NCBI RefSeq assembly: GCF_014705705.1 | Contig: NZ_JACXLD010000003.1 | Location: forward strand, 124,001-188,000 | Direction of reading: 5' to 3' | Length of the DNA stretch: 64,000 nucleotides | From: Spongiibacter pelagi | GTDB taxonomy: Bacteria > Pseudomonadota > Gammaproteobacteria > Pseudomonadales > Spongiibacteraceae | Shown: one piece after another, positions 22,490-32,812 of the stretch | Layout of the letters: each line of letters begins with the position of its first letter | Position numbering within the stretch: the stretch's first letter is position 1 | Made by a program: the position numbers and the translations under genes | The notes under the pieces: generated by a model | Databases searched by the model: none | What the model was told of the DNA's origin: nothing | Seen by the model: only the letters and a program-made list of their open reading frames with translations

Positions 22490-22905
22490 TGTTCAGTCTC
22501 TCCCTCAGGCATATAAGCCCTTTTTTTTTGCGATGTGTCAAAATGTTTTTTCAATCTTTTCATTAGCTTCTTTTTGTCACTTGGTATGAAGAGGCTGATC
22601 AAGTAGCAAAGAGCTGAGAGAGCAAGACCTGTGATTAGTGCTACATATTCGCCATCATAAATAATGATGTCAGGGTGTTTGATTTTTGACGCATTTTTGC
22701 CGATCAAGCTTAGGGCCAATCCTGCTGAGGTCAGCAACATGGAATGCCCGCAAGTGATTATGAATGGATTGCCTTGCTTGAGATGTTCGAAATCTCTGCC
22801 TGTTAAAGGAAAGTCTTCCTGCCAAGTACCTACACTTATTCCCGATAGCAGCGTGGGGAGGTTTATAGGCTCCTTTAGCTCCTTGTCGGTAACGCTTTGA
22901 TTCAT
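22486..22905 (-). CDS. Hypothetical two-helix membrane protein
   Basis: 139 residues, no recognised family. Two hydrophobic segments are visible: about residues 54-68 (HSMLLTSAGLALSLIG) and 88-110 (VALITGLALSALCYLISLFI). A Lys/Arg-rich C-terminal tail (SDKKKLMKRLKKHF) would face the cytoplasm. First gene of a coupled pair with 22040-22489. More AT-rich than neighbouring housekeeping genes, consistent with acquired DNA. Confidence 0.6.
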   Translation of the reverse strand: MNQSVTDKELKEPINLPTLLSGISVGTWQEDFPLTGRDFEHLKQGNPFIITCGHSMLLTSAGLALSLIGKNASKIKHPDIIIYDGEYVALITGLALSALCYLISLFIPSDKKKLMKRLKKHFDTSQKKRAYMPEGETEQ

Positions 22906-23053
22906 TGGTGGCCTTTACGCATGGGTAATAACGGCGATGACTTTACCTTTAGACAAGCGGATTACGCAACTTTGATGCTGTGAGCATATAGAGAATTATG
23001 CGTGGGAATGTGAACCAGTTGTGAACTGATTTTAATGTGTGAGCAGGTGCTAA

Positions 23054-23113
23054 TTTGAATGGTAGCAAGGGGCGATTAACCAAAACAGGCTATGGCCTGT
23101 TTTGTCCCTTCGG
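23054..23113. repeat. 60-bp perfect direct repeat, right copy (copy C)
   Basis: Identical over 60 bases to 21323-21382, including the tRNA-Met 3'-end core and the AAAACAGGC palindrome (23082-23103). Sequence after it is hairpin-rich (AAAATGC-N4-GCATTTT at 23139-23156) and non-coding. The 346 bases between 22905 and the tRNA hold only these repeats. Confidence 0.9.
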
Positions 23114-23194
23114 GCGCTTTCGCGGTGCTCAAGCGTTTAAAATGCTGTCGCATTTTGTCGAACCGCACGGCGCTTCTCATCCGCCCAATAGGCA

Positions 23195-23266
23195 TTGGAG
23201 TTCAAAAGAATTTGAGAGGGTAGCGGGTAGTGCGGAGAACTGATCTTTGAATGGTAGCAAGGGGCG
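23195..23266. repeat. Right 72-bp direct repeat at the tRNA-Met 3' end (copy B)
   Basis: Partner of 21272-21343 with three mismatches. Its right 15 bases are the real 3' end of the intact tRNA-Met gene, so this copy is the native attachment-like site and copy A its displaced duplicate. Confidence 0.88.
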
Positions 23267-23328
23267 GATTCGAACCGCCGACCCCAACATTATGAGTGTT
23301 GTGCTCTAACCAACTGAGCTACCTTGCC
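23252..23328 (-). tRNA. tRNA-Met (CAT), elongator type
   Basis: 77 bases including an encoded CCA. The cloverleaf folds: acceptor GGCAAGG/CCTTGCT with a G1-T72 wobble at the end, D arm, anticodon loop CTCATAA, and T arm GGCGG-TTCGAAT-CCGCC. A paired acceptor end rather than the C1-A72 mismatch of initiators argues for elongator Met (or, if C34 is lysidinylated, Ile2; not decidable by eye). The 3' end is duplicated twice to the left. Confidence 0.93.
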
Positions 23329-23409
23329 ATTCAAGAAGGCGCGCATTTTCCTTAGTTAGGCTGCCATTGTCAAGCCTGCTGAGTTGAAAACGCGCGGGGG
23401 TTTATGGAC

Positions 23410-24501
23410 TTAGACGTTGAAGCGGAAGTGGACGACGTCACCGTCTTTGACGATGTAGTCTTTGCCTTCCAAGCGCCATTTTCCAGCGTCTTTTGCGCCT
23501 TGTTCGCCGCGATATTGGATGAAGTCGTTGTAGGCGATGACTTCGGCGCGAATAAAGCCTTTTTCGAAGTCGGTGTGAATTTTACCCGCCGATTGTGGGG
23601 CGGTAGCGCCGAGTGGAATGGTCCAAGCGCGGACTTCTTTAACGCCGGCGGTGAAGTAGGTGTGCAGGCCGAGCAGTTCGTAACCGGCGCGAATAACGCG
23701 GTCTAGGCCGGGCTCTTCCATGCCGAGTTCTTCGAGGAACATGTCTTTTTCGTCGTCTTCAAGTTCGGCGATTTCGGATTCCAGTTTGTTGCAGATGGGC
23801 ACAACAATGGCGTTCTCTTCGGCTGCGATGGCGCGCACGGTGTCTAGGTGCGGGTTGTTTTCAAAGCCGTCTTCGTTGACGTTGGCGATATACATGGTGG
23901 GTTTGCTGGTGAGCAGGTGCAGCGAGTCACACAGTACTTGTTCGTTGCTGTCTAGGCTTAGTGAGCGAACGGGTTTGCCTTCATCTAGGTGTGGCTGCAA
24001 TTTTTCCAGCAGGGCTTTCATGGCCACGGCTTCTTTGTCGCCGCCTTTGGCGGTGCGAGTGACTTTTTGCAGTTGTTTTTCAACGCTGTCGAGGTCGGCC
24101 AAGGCGAGTTCGGTGTTGATGACTTCAATGTCTGCCGCTGGGTCAACTTTGTTGGCTACGTGAATGACGTTGTCGTTGTCAAAGCAGCGTACAACATGGG
24201 CAATGGCATCGGTTTCGCGGATATTGGCCAAGAATTTATTGCCTAAGCCTTCGCCTTTTGAGGCGCCGGCAACCAGTCCGGCGATGTCCACAAATTCCAT
24301 GGTAGTGGGTAGAACGCGCTCGGGTTTTACGATTTCAGCGAGGGCTTCGAGGCGTGGGTCGGGAACTGGCACAATGCCCGCGTTAGGTTCGATGGTGCAG
24401 AAGGGGAAGTTTTCTGCATCAATGCCGGCTTTGGTCAGGGCGTTGAAGAGGGTGGATTTGCCCACATTGGGAAGACCGACGATGCCGCAATTAAAACCCA
24501 T
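23410..24501 (-). CDS. ychF: Redox-regulated ATPase/GTPase YchF
   Basis: 363 residues, exactly the family length, when started at ATG 24501 ([26 protein letters not shown]). OBG-type P-loop protein that binds ribosomes and prefers ATP. Walker [27 protein letters not shown] (G3) and a C-terminal TGS domain ending [15 protein letters not shown] are visible. It follows pth with a 26-base gap. Confidence 0.95.
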   Translation of the reverse strand: MGFNCGIVGLPNVGKSTLFNALTKAGIDAENFPFCTIEPNAGIVPVPDPRLEALAEIVKPERVLPTTMEFVDIAGLVAGASKGEGLGNKFLANIRETDAIAHVVRCFDNDNVIHVANKVDPAADIEVINTELALADLDSVEKQLQKVTRTAKGGDKEAVAMKALLEKLQPHLDEGKPVRSLSLDSNEQVLCDSLHLLTSKPTMYIANVNEDGFENNPHLDTVRAIAAEENAIVVPICNKLESEIAELEDDEKDMFLEELGMEEPGLDRVIRAGYELLGLHTYFTAGVKEVRAWTIPLGATAPQSAGKIHTDFEKGFIRAEVIAYNDFIQYRGEQGAKDAGKWRLEGKDYIVKDGDVVHFRFNV

Positions 24502-24527
24502 GTTGTCTCTACCTGTTTGGATTCTGT

Positions 24528-25121
24528 TTAAAGTGGTGTGTGTTTGTAGCTGTGGAGCTTTTGCATGGCCTTGTCCCAATCGCCATTGAGGGCGAGGGGC
24601 AGGCAGCGTATGGCTTCATCTATACAGTAATCAATGCTGGTTCGGTCGTCGGCGGTGGGTTTGCCGAGCACAAATCCGGTGACCTGATCGGCGCTGCCGG
24701 GATGACCGATACCAATACGCAGACGATAGAATTCTTTGTTATTGCCGAGTTTGGAGATGGTATCCCGCAGGCCGTTGTGGCCGCCATGGCCCCCGCCTTT
24801 TTTAAAGCGGATGGTGCCGGGAGGGAGGTCCAGTTCGTCGTGGGCGACAAGAATTTCTTCGGGTGCGATTTTATAGAAGCTCGCCATGGCTGCAATCGCT
24901 TGGCCACTGCGGTTCATATAAGTGCTGGGAACGAGCAAGCGAACATCGCGACCATTGATAAATAGTCGGCTGGTTTCGCCAAAAAAACGGGGTTCGGTGC
25001 TAAGGCGCTCGCCCTGTTGGCGGGCGAGCTCCTCGATAAACCAGGCGCCGGCATTGTGGCGCGTTTCCTGATATTGCTGTCCTGGATTTGCCAGTCCGAC
25101 AATCAGTTTAATCGTGTCCAA
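24528..25121 (-). CDS. pth: Peptidyl-tRNA hydrolase
   Basis: 197 residues. Recycles peptidyl-tRNA released during translation. Family motifs: [18 protein letters not shown] with the catalytic His, a [12 protein letters not shown] segment, and [27 protein letters not shown]. The start is TTG at 25121 with AGGTGG just upstream; no nearby in-frame ATG keeps the conserved N-terminus. Lies between rplY and ychF as in many relatives. Confidence 0.95.
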   Translation of the reverse strand: MDTIKLIVGLANPGQQYQETRHNAGAWFIEELARQQGERLSTEPRFFGETSRLFINGRDVRLLVPSTYMNRSGQAIAAMASFYKIAPEEILVAHDELDLPPGTIRFKKGGGHGGHNGLRDTISKLGNNKEFYRLRIGIGHPGSADQVTGFVLGKPTADDRTSIDYCIDEAIRCLPLALNGDWDKAMQKLHSYKHTPL

Positions 25122-25147
25122 TGGGCCACCTGGTTCCTTGGAGAGGA

Positions 25148-25774
25148 TTATTCCTCAGATGCAGTTTCTTCTTCTGCTGCGTCGTCGTTGCCGCCACGTT
25201 TGTTGTGAACAGTAACAACGCCAGTGTCGTGATCTTCGCCCAGTGCCAGTGCAGGAATTTCTACGCCGGCTGGCAGAACCAGATCAGACAGGTGCAGAGT
25301 GGTACCCGCTTCAACTTCTTTCAGGTCAACTTCGATGAACTCAGGCAGGTCTTTAGGCAGACAGGTGATTTCAAGGTCGGTCAGCGCGTGGGTGATGTTG
25401 CCACCTTGCATTTTAACGCCAACACAGCTTTCTTCGTTGATGAAGTGCAGTGGTACGTGCAGGGTCAGTTTGGTGTCAGCGCTAACACGCAGGAAGTCAG
25501 CGTGCAGGATTTGCGCTTTAGCCGGGTGACGCTGCAGATCTTTAAGAACAACAGATTCGTTGCTGCCGTCTAGGTTCAGAGTCAGAACAGAGGTGAAAAA
25601 CGCCTCGTCATCCAAGAACCAAACCAGATCTTTGTGGGCCAGGCTGATGTTTTGCGGCTCTTTGCTGCCACCGTAAATGATGCCTGGAACCAGACCTTCT
25701 TCACGGCGCAGGCGGCGGCTCGCACCTTTCCCTGCATCAGTACGCGCTTGGGCGTTAATAGTAAATTCGCTCAT
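25148..25774 (-). CDS. rplY: 50S ribosomal protein L25/general stress protein Ctc
   Basis: 208 residues. The long form of L25: an N-terminal 5S-rRNA-binding domain ([22 protein letters not shown]) plus a C-terminal beta domain (TL domain) and an acidic tail ([12 protein letters not shown]). Good ribosome-binding site TAGGAGATCACC before the ATG. Expressed between prs and pth; a terminator-like hairpin precedes it. Confidence 0.95.
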   Translation of the reverse strand: MSEFTINAQARTDAGKGASRRLRREEGLVPGIIYGGSKEPQNISLAHKDLVWFLDDEAFFTSVLTLNLDGSNESVVLKDLQRHPAKAQILHADFLRVSADTKLTLHVPLHFINEESCVGVKMQGGNITHALTDLEITCLPKDLPEFIEVDLKEVEAGTTLHLSDLVLPAGVEIPALALGEDHDTGVVTVHNKRGGNDDAAEEETASEE

Positions 25775-25794
25775 GGTGATCTCCTATAAAAGCG

Positions 25795-25826
25795 AAAAAC
25801 CGCCGAACTTGCGACCAGTGCGGCGG
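25795..25826 (-). terminator. Terminator/attenuator between prs and rplY
   Basis: On the minus strand CCGCCG and CGGCGG pair across a 15-base loop and are followed by five T, 20 bases before the rplY ATG. It would end prs transcription or set a lower read-through level into rplY-pth-ychF. Confidence 0.6.
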
Positions 25827-25865
25827 ATAAAATGTCGTTAGCAATTTGTTGCGAAGCGTAAGTGC

Positions 25866-26837
25866 TTAGCGAAACAGGGCGCTGATCGACTCTTCATTGC
25901 TGACCCGACGAATCGACTCGGCCAGCAGGTTTGCCAAGGTTAGTTGGCGAATACGAGAGCATTGTTTGGCGGCATCTGACAGTGGAATAGTGTCAGTGAC
26001 GACCAGCTCGTCGAGGTCCGAACCATTGATGTTGTCAACGGCGGGCCCGGATAATACAGGATGTGTACAGTAAGCGACAACTCTCTTGGCACCGTTTTCT
26101 TTCAATGCGGTGGCCGCTTTGCAGAGTGTGCCGGCGGTATCGACCATGTCGTCGACCAGAATACAGGTCTTGCCTTCGACTTCACCGATGATGTGCATAA
26201 CCTGAGCAACACCCGCTTTGGGGCGGCGCTTGTCGATAATTGCGAGGTCGGCATCGTTAAGTTGCTTTGCTACTGCACGGGCGCGAACTACGCCACCGAT
26301 ATCGGGCGAAACCACCATTTGGTTTTCGTAGCTCTGGCGGTTGATGTCGTCTAGCAGAATCGGCGAGCCGTAAACGTTGTCTACCGGCATGTCGAAAAAG
26401 CCCTGAATCTGCTCGGCGTGCAGGTCAACGGTCAGTACGCGGTTAATGCCTACGCCACTTAACATATCAGCAACGACTTTGGCAGAAATCGGTACACGCT
26501 GTGAGCGAACGCGACGATCCTGACGGGCATAGCCGAAGTAAGGCACCACGGCAGTGATGCGACCGGCAGAGGCACGGCGCATGGCGTCGGCCATTACGAC
26601 CAGTTCCATCAGATTGTCGTTGGTGGGTGCGCAAGTCGGTTGTAGCAGAAACACATCCGCACCGCGGACGTTTTCATTAATTTCTACGAAGATTTCGCCG
26701 TCGCTGAATTTACTAACGGTAGCATCACCCAGTGGTAGGCAAAGCTGATGGGCGACTTTAGTGGCAAGTTCACGGTTGGCATTGCCGGAAAAGACCATCA
26801 TGTTGTGCACGGCGGTAGTCCTGCTGTTGGGCTGCAT
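25866..26837 (-). CDS. prs: Ribose-phosphate pyrophosphokinase
   Basis: About 323 residues. It makes PRPP from ribose-5-phosphate and ATP. Motifs: [36 protein letters not shown], and the PRPP loop [17 protein letters not shown] 26837 is used; a GTG at 26855 or the double Met at 26801/26804 (closest to E. coli Prs) are alternatives, and no ribosome-binding site is decisive. It sits upstream of rplY and downstream of tRNA-Gln, the usual order in this class. Confidence 0.95.
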   Translation of the reverse strand: MQPNSRTTAVHNMMVFSGNANRELATKVAHQLCLPLGDATVSKFSDGEIFVEINENVRGADVFLLQPTCAPTNDNLMELVVMADAMRRASAGRITAVVPYFGYARQDRRVRSQRVPISAKVVADMLSGVGINRVLTVDLHAEQIQGFFDMPVDNVYGSPILLDDINRQSYENQMVVSPDIGGVVRARAVAKQLNDADLAIIDKRRPKAGVAQVMHIIGEVEGKTCILVDDMVDTAGTLCKAATALKENGAKRVVAYCTHPVLSGPAVDNINGSDLDELVVTDTIPLSDAAKQCSRIRQLTLANLLAESIRRVSNEESISALFR

Positions 26838-26985
26838 GGGGAATTTTCTCTGCACGCTAATGACACGTTTGCGATTGTGCCAGTTGATTGGTGCAATTGG
26901 CTCCGGGTCTTACACTTATTCAGAATCTCTGAAATTGCCTGAAGCCGTTGTTTTCTGCGTTTTGCTTAACTTACAAAACAGAAAA

Positions 26986-27060
26986 TGGCTGGGGTGGAAG
27001 GATTCGAACCTACGAATGCTGGGATCAAAACCCAGTGCCTTGCCGCTTGGCGACACCCCA
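26986..27060 (-). tRNA. tRNA-Gln (TTG)
   Basis: 75 bases with encoded CCA. Acceptor TGGGGTG/CACCCCA, anticodon loop TTTTGAT in stem CTGGG/CCCAG, T arm GTAGG-TTCGAAT-CCTTC. The weak first pair (T1-A72) is typical of tRNA-Gln. It lies between ispE and prs as in Pseudomonas-like genomes. Confidence 0.95.
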
Positions 27061-27097
27061 GTAAACCTTATTGCTGCTATTTATAGAGCTGCAATTT

Positions 27098-27943
27098 TTA
27101 CACAATTGCCAAAGCGCGATGCAGAGGAGAGAGGTTAACTCCCTTGGCGACAAAGCCGCTGTACTGCTCGGGCCGTTGAGCAAAAACTTGCTCAGCTTGG
27201 CGCTTGTTTTCAAAGCCAGCAAAGATACAAGAACCTGTGCCTGTCAGCTTTGCGGAAGCAAATTGATTCAGCCAAATCAAGGCCTTATCGACTTCTGGAT
27301 ACAGTTTGCGAACCAATTTTTCGCAGCTGTTTTCCAGGTGCCCCCCAAGAAAGGCCGCTATTTTGATGGGTGGGTCGTTGCGTGTCAATTGTTCATGCAA
27401 AAAAATTTCCCGAGTGGCGATTTCGCAGGGTGGGCGCAGCACCACATAATATTGTTCGGGAATTTCAATTGCTTGAAGTTGCTCGCCTACCCCTTCTGCC
27501 CAGGCGCTGTGTCCTTGAACAAATACTGGAACATCGGCGCCAAGGGTGGCGCCCAGCTCTGCCAGTTGCTCAAGCGGCAATTCGCACTGCCAGAGATGAT
27601 TCAGGCCGAGTAGGGTGGTCGCGGCGTCAGAACTGCCGCCGCCAATGCCGCCGCCCATGGGCAGTCGCTTCTCTAGCTGTAGTGTGGCGCCAAGGGTGCT
27701 GCCGGATTTTTCTTGCAACATTTTTGCGGCGCGCACAATCAGGTTATCGTCATGAGCGACACCGGGAAGCGCGTTTTCAAGGCGAATGTCGCCGTCGTCT
27801 CGGAGAGTCAGCGTTAGGGTGTCGCCGTAATCCAGTAGTTGAAATACTGTTTGTAAATTGTGGTAGCCGTCTGCGCGGCGTCCGGTAATGCGTAGGAATA
27901 AATTAATTTTTGCCGGGCAGGGCAGGGTTAGCGTAGTTGTCAT
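27098..27943 (-). CDS. ispE: 4-diphosphocytidyl-2-C-methyl-D-erythritol kinase
   Basis: 281 residues. GHMP kinase of the MEP isoprenoid pathway. ATP-binding motif [22 protein letters not shown] near residue 95, with [27 protein letters not shown] at the N-terminus. It overlaps the lolB stop (ATGA), so lolB-ispE are coupled, followed by tRNA-Gln and prs. Confidence 0.96.
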   Translation of the reverse strand: MTTTLTLPCPAKINLFLRITGRRADGYHNLQTVFQLLDYGDTLTLTLRDDGDIRLENALPGVAHDDNLIVRAAKMLQEKSGSTLGATLQLEKRLPMGGGIGGGSSDAATTLLGLNHLWQCELPLEQLAELGATLGADVPVFVQGHSAWAEGVGEQLQAIEIPEQYYVVLRPPCEIATREIFLHEQLTRNDPPIKIAAFLGGHLENSCEKLVRKLYPEVDKALIWLNQFASAKLTGTGSCIFAGFENKRQAEQVFAQRPEQYSGFVAKGVNLSPLHRALAIV

Positions 27944-28488
27944 TGGCAGTCGGCCGTTAGCCAGTCCCGAATAATCAGTTTTAGCCTTTGGCTACCTTGG
28001 GTGGCTTCTATTTTTTGCGGCAGCGGCGAGCTGCTGTCATCGTAACTTAAATATTGAATATGCCAGCCGTATTGTTCCAGTTCGATAAGTTGCCCGCTGG
28101 GATTCATTTGACCTTTGAGTGGGCTGTGCGGTGCAGCGCGACCGCGCACCCAATATTGCAGTGCTTCAACTGGCAGTGGCCAGCCGGCGCGAGCAGCGAG
28201 TTCTTCCGCGCTTTCGGCGCGATATTGTTGTTCGCCCAATTCAAGTGTGGCCAAGCCGGGCTGGGTAATGATTTTCAGGCCGCCAATGCCCAGTGGGCCT
28301 TGGAGTTTTAACACGGTATTTTCGGGGTCGCAGTATTGCCAGTCGATGCTGCCACTTTCTTTGGTATTGGTGTCCCAGTAACCAATCCGCCCGCGCAGAT
28401 GCCAGCCTTCATTTTCTGTTGGTATGGGTGGGTTGATCGCGCAGCCAGACAATATCAGTGTGAATATAAAAAGAAGGTGTTTACTCAT
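27940..28488 (-). CDS. lolB: Outer-membrane lipoprotein LolB
   Basis: 182 residues. Receives lipoproteins from LolA and inserts them into the outer membrane. Signal peptide with lipobox [29 protein letters not shown] and [12 protein letters not shown] are family strands. It overlaps the end of the upstream TPR gene by 8 bases. Confidence 0.92.
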   Translation of the reverse strand: MSKHLLFIFTLILSGCAINPPIPTENEGWHLRGRIGYWDTNTKESGSIDWQYCDPENTVLKLQGPLGIGGLKIITQPGLATLELGEQQYRAESAEELAARAGWPLPVEALQYWVRGRAAPHSPLKGQMNPSGQLIELEQYGWHIQYLSYDDSSSPLPQKIEATQGSQRLKLIIRDWLTADCQ

Positions 28489-30184
28489 TAGTGATTCGCA
28501 GGCGTTGAAGGGTTTCCATAATGATAGGGCTGTTGGGCGTATGCTGCAGCCCTTTCTGCCAGACTTCCTGTGCTTTTTCGTGCTGATTCAGCAGCCACAG
28601 CGCTTCGCCGTAATGGGCGGCAATTTCGTGATCCTCGGTTTTGCTGAAGGCCTGTTCCAGTAAAATTTTAGCCGCCGCGGTATCGCCCTTGAGCAATAAA
28701 ATCCAACCCATGCTGTCGATAATGGCGGCTTCATCGGGTTCAAGTTCTAGTGCGCGCCGTACCAGTACTTCGGCTTCATCGAGTCGTGAAGTGAGATTGG
28801 CAAGGGTGTAGCCGAGGGCATTTAAGGCTGTGGCGTTGTCCGGTTCAAGCTCCAGAATATGGCGTAAGTCTTTTTCAACTGAGTTGATATCGCCGAGCTG
28901 TTCGGCAAATAAAGAGCGGGCGTAGCGCAGTGGAATATTGTCCGGAGTTTGTTGCAGTGCCTCTGTAAGTAGTGCAAAGCCGGCTTTATGTTGTTTGTCT
29001 TTGCGCAGAATTTCCGCTTCGAGCAAGGTAATGATAGTGCTTTGTTCGGGGTAGGCTGAGCGCTGTGCTTGCAAGCGCTCCACCGCTTTTTTGGGGCCCT
29101 CTACGGTCAGGCTGATGGCGGTCATGCGTCGAATAGCTTGATCGAATTCGCCGCCGTTGGCTTGCCGGTAATGGTTCATGGCGCCTTCCCAGTCCCGGCT
29201 TTCTTCCGCCAGTCGCCCCAAAATATAGTGGGCGCGGCTGCTTTGTTCGGGGTCTTGGCTCAGGGTCTGTAATTGTCTTGCGACTTCGCCGTCTTGTTCC
29301 AATTCATGATTGACTAGCAAGAGCTCCAACAGAATTTCATTGTCATCGGCGAACTGGCGGGCGAGCACTTCGTAATGGGCTTTAGCTTGGTAGATATCCT
29401 GTTTGACCAGTGCTCGCGCTAAGTCGTGGCGCAGGCGTTTGTTATTGGGATTGCTGTCGACCGCAAATTTCAAGCGTTCCAGGGCTTCGCTATTGCGCCC
29501 CTGTTGCAGTAGCGTGCGAGTTTCTATCAATAGGGCGTGAGGATTTTCTGGCTCGCTCAATAACACCTCTCTGGCGACGAGCAGTGCGGCTTCTTCTTGG
29601 TCGCTGTATTGCAAGATCAAGGCGCGGGCAATCTTGAGGCTATTATTGCTGGGGTATTTGATGGCCAAGCGGTTGAGGGCATCTTGAAACTGTGTTTTTT
29701 CGGCCTCATCGAGGGCGAGTGCGGTGGCGGCAAGGGCGGCAAAATTACTGGCCCCGCCCAGCTCAAGAACACGCTCCATATGCGGTAAGGCTTCTATGGG
29801 GCGCTGCTGTCGAGAAAGTCCCATGGCGAAAATAAAGTGGGCTTCGGCGTTGTCGGGTTCTTTGCTTAGCCATTGTTTGGCCAGTTCCGTGGCCTCTTGG
29901 TCGAGGTCTAAATAGCGGGCCAGTTTAGCTGAGGTGCGTAACAGTTCAGTGTCGCCAGTTTTGCGGGCCTGAGTAGAAAAATGCTGATAGGCGGTTTGCA
30001 TATCGTGCTGGCGCATGGCGATTTCCGCCACCAGTAGATCAAAAATGCTGTCGGCGGGAAAAGGACGGCTGGCGATAATTTCGGGTTCTGGGGGGGGTAC
30101 TGGCGCCGTTGATATTGGGGCTGGAGTGTTGGCGCAGCCGCTTAACAAGGCGAAAACCAGTGTGGTGCTGAAGAAAAAACGCAT
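28481..30184 (-). CDS. TPR-repeat lipoprotein
   Basis: 567 residues from ATG 30184 (MRFFFSTTLVFALLSGCANTPAP), which gives a clean lipoprotein signal with lipobox LLSGC. The rest is a chain of tetratricopeptide repeats (many A-x3-L-A/Y periodicities; clear units near ALNALGYTLANLTSRLDEAEVLVRRAL). This TPR gene upstream of lolB is common in Pseudomonas-like bacteria; role unproven, probably a scaffold at the outer membrane. Divergent from hemA across 206 bases. Confidence 0.85.
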   Translation of the reverse strand: MRFFFSTTLVFALLSGCANTPAPISTAPVPPPEPEIIASRPFPADSIFDLLVAEIAMRQHDMQTAYQHFSTQARKTGDTELLRTSAKLARYLDLDQEATELAKQWLSKEPDNAEAHFIFAMGLSRQQRPIEALPHMERVLELGGASNFAALAATALALDEAEKTQFQDALNRLAIKYPSNNSLKIARALILQYSDQEEAALLVAREVLLSEPENPHALLIETRTLLQQGRNSEALERLKFAVDSNPNNKRLRHDLARALVKQDIYQAKAHYEVLARQFADDNEILLELLLVNHELEQDGEVARQLQTLSQDPEQSSRAHYILGRLAEESRDWEGAMNHYRQANGGEFDQAIRRMTAISLTVEGPKKAVERLQAQRSAYPEQSTIITLLEAEILRKDKQHKAGFALLTEALQQTPDNIPLRYARSLFAEQLGDINSVEKDLRHILELEPDNATALNALGYTLANLTSRLDEAEVLVRRALELEPDEAAIIDSMGWILLLKGDTAAAKILLEQAFSKTEDHEIAAHYGEALWLLNQHEKAQEVWQKGLQHTPNSPIIMETLQRLRITNE

Positions 30185-30390
30185 TGATTGGACCAGACTT
30201 TTATCGTGAAAGCATCTTAGCACGAGGTATTTGCTGGGGAGTAGTTGAGGTCGTGAACTACTGTCGGCGGTTTGGCATCCACTTTTGTACGCCTTCTTGA
30301 TAAAATCCCGTGCTTATTTTGACTCTGGTAACGCCAAAGCCGCGTTTGCCCGTTCGGAAATGACCTCCGGACAGTAACTGATGTGTTTGC

Positions 30391-31707
30391 ATGAATCTGC
30401 TTGTAATCGGAATTAACCACACCTCGGCACCACTCGCACTCCGCGAGCGGGTGGCGTTTGTGCCCGAGCAAATGCAGTCGGCATTGCAGGATGCGGCTCT
30501 TGCGGCCGGTGTGGGTGAGGTGACAATTCTCTCTACCTGCAATCGCACGGAAGTGTATGGCCTAGCTGAAACCGGTATGGATGATGGCGCTGAGCGCTTA
30601 TTGGAGTGGCTGGCCAATTACCACCATGTCGATCATCAGCAATTAGCGGATCACAGCTATCACTATCTCGGTCGCGACGCGCTGCAACATATGATGGAAG
30701 TGGCGGCGGGCTTGGATTCCATGGTGCTTGGCGAGCCGCAGATTTTGGGTCAGATGAAATCTGCCTTTGCGGTTGCCCAAGAGGCGGGCACTATTAGCAG
30801 TGCCTTACACCAAGTGTTTTCCCATGTTTTTTCAGTGGCGAAAAAAATTCGCACCGATACCGCGATTGGCGAAAATCCGGTCTCGGTTGCCTATGCGGCG
30901 GTCAGCCTTACCCAGCACGTATTTTCAGATTTGCGTAAATGTACGGCGCTTTTGGTTGGCGCTGGCGAGACAATTGAACTGGTTGCCAAACACCTGCATG
31001 AAAAAGGCGTGCGCCGCATCATTATTGCCAACCGTACCTTGCAGCGCGCTCGCGATCTGGCCGAGCAGTTTAATGCGGAAGCCGTGCTGCTCTCCGATAT
31101 TCCCCAGTGCCTGGCCGAGGCCGATGTGCTGGTTGCCTCCACTGCGAGCCAGTTGCCCATCTTGGGTAAAGGGGCGGTTGAAGCAGCGCTGAAAAAGCGC
31201 AAGCACCGGCCTATGGTAATGGTGGATATTGCCGTTCCTCGGGATATTGAGCCGCAGGTGGCTGAGCTGCGCGATGTCTATCTTTACAGTGTCGATGACC
31301 TGAAAGGCATTGTGGACGAAAACAAGCGCGCCCGGCAGGATGAAGCGCGCAAAGCCGATAAGATCATCATTGAATCACTGGACGAATGGCAGCAGCATCT
31401 GCGTAGTCGCGGTGCGGTAGATATCGTCAAAGAATTTCGTTCGCAGGCCGAAGACTTGCGAGATGGTGAGTTGGAGCGCGCCAAACGCTTGCTTGAAAGG
31501 GGCGAGCCCGCGGATGTGGTGCTGGAAAAATTGGCGCGCGGCCTAACCAATAAATTACTTCATACCCCCACAACCCAAATAAAATTGGCGGGTGCCGAAG
31601 GTCGTAATGACATGCTCGCCTGGGTGCGAGATCTGTATCAACTGCCCGTGCCGGGCGCTGCCTTGGATGAGGGTCACGCCGATGACGCCTCCGACCAAGA
31701 CCTATAA
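30391..31707 (+). CDS. hemA: Glutamyl-tRNA reductase
   Basis: 438 residues. First committed step of C5-pathway tetrapyrrole synthesis, reducing Glu-tRNA to glutamate-1-semialdehyde. Catalytic Cys in ILSTCNRTEVYGL near residue 50, GLDSMVLGEPQILGQMK, then the NADPH-binding ALLVGAGETIEL and the C-terminal dimerisation helices. First gene of hemA-prfA-prmC-moeB, 20 bases before prfA. Confidence 0.97.
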   Translation: MNLLVIGINHTSAPLALRERVAFVPEQMQSALQDAALAAGVGEVTILSTCNRTEVYGLAETGMDDGAERLLEWLANYHHVDHQQLADHSYHYLGRDALQHMMEVAAGLDSMVLGEPQILGQMKSAFAVAQEAGTISSALHQVFSHVFSVAKKIRTDTAIGENPVSVAYAAVSLTQHVFSDLRKCTALLVGAGETIELVAKHLHEKGVRRIIIANRTLQRARDLAEQFNAEAVLLSDIPQCLAEADVLVASTASQLPILGKGAVEAALKKRKHRPMVMVDIAVPRDIEPQVAELRDVYLYSVDDLKGIVDENKRARQDEARKADKIIIESLDEWQQHLRSRGAVDIVKEFRSQAEDLRDGELERAKRLLERGEPADVVLEKLARGLTNKLLHTPTTQIKLAGAEGRNDMLAWVRDLYQLPVPGAALDEGHADDASDQDL

Positions 31708-31727
31708 CACGAGTATTACGAGGCTAA

Positions 31728-32810
31728 ATGAAACCCTCCCTGCTTACCAAACTGGATAGTTTGAGTGATCGCTATGAAGAAATTGCGGCCCTGCTGAGTG
31801 ACGCCGAAATTATTTCCAATCAGGAAAAATTTCGTCAGCTCTCTAAAGAATATGCCGAGCTGGAAGAAGTTGTTCAGTGCTTTGGGCGCTACCAGCAACA
31901 GCAGCAGGATTTGATTGATGCCAAAGCCATGCTGGAAGAAGACGACGCCGATATGCGCGCCATGGCGGAAGAAGAAATTCGTGAGGGCCAAGATAAGCTG
32001 CTAGACCTTGAGGGTGAATTGCAGACCTTGATGTTGCCTCGCGATCCCAATGATTCGCACAATATCTTTTTGGAAATTCGCGCAGGCACCGGCGGCGATG
32101 AAGCCGCAATTTTTGCCGGTGATCTCTTTCGCATGTATTCCCGCTATGCCGAGAACAAAGGCTGGCGGGTTGAAGTGCTTAGCGAGCGTCAAGGAGAGCA
32201 CGGTGGCTATAAGGAAATTATTAGTCGCGTTGCCGGTAGCGATGTTTACGGCCATTTGAAATTTGAGTCTGGCGCTCACCGTGTGCAGCGGGTGCCAGAA
32301 ACCGAATCCCAAGGGCGCATTCATACCTCGGCGTGTACCGTGGCGGTTATGCCCGAGCCGGAAGAGCAGGACGACATCGAAATTAATAAAGGCGATTTGC
32401 GCATAGACACTTTCCGCGCCAGCGGCGCCGGTGGTCAGCACGTTAACAAAACCGATTCGGCGGTGCGCATAACCCATATCCCAACCGGTATTGTGGTGGA
32501 GTGTCAGGATGAGCGCTCACAACATAAGAACCGGGCGCGAGCGATGTCTTTGCTGGCTGCGCGAATAAATGATGCGCAAACCAGTGCCCAGCAGCAGGAA
32601 CAGGCGACTACTCGACGCAATTTGGTCGGCAGTGGCGACCGCTCCGAGCGTATCCGCACCTATAACTTTCCTCAGGGCCGCGTGACCGATCACCGCATTA
32701 ATCTCACCCTCTATAAATTAGAGGAATTTGTGCAGGGCGATGTGGATCAAGTGGTCTTGCCTTTGCGTCAGGAATATCAGGCGGATCTGCTGGCCGCGAT
32801 GGCGGAATAA
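31728..32810 (+). CDS. prfA: Peptide chain release factor 1
   Basis: 360 residues. Reads UAA and UAG. The anticodon-like tripeptide is PET ([16 protein letters not shown]), and the catalytic GGQ is in [18 protein letters not shown], the site methylated by PrmC. The prmC gene begins 2 bases after its stop. Confidence 0.97.
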   Translation: MKPSLLTKLDSLSDRYEEIAALLSDAEIISNQEKFRQLSKEYAELEEVVQCFGRYQQQQQDLIDAKAMLEEDDADMRAMAEEEIREGQDKLLDLEGELQTLMLPRDPNDSHNIFLEIRAGTGGDEAAIFAGDLFRMYSRYAENKGWRVEVLSERQGEHGGYKEIISRVAGSDVYGHLKFESGAHRVQRVPETESQGRIHTSACTVAVMPEPEEQDDIEINKGDLRIDTFRASGAGGQHVNKTDSAVRITHIPTGIVVECQDERSQHKNRARAMSLLAARINDAQTSAQQQEQATTRRNLVGSGDRSERIRTYNFPQGRVTDHRINLTLYKLEEFVQGDVDQVVLPLRQEYQADLLAAMAE

Positions 32811-32812
32811 TA

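Noticed and set aside
23082-23156. Hairpin-rich sequence considered as an integron attC site
   Set aside because: The conserved GTTRRRY/RYYYAAC core pairs were not found and no integrase is present.
23055-23243. 62-codon open frame beside tRNA-Met
   Set aside because: Composed entirely of the direct repeats and the tRNA 3'-end copy.
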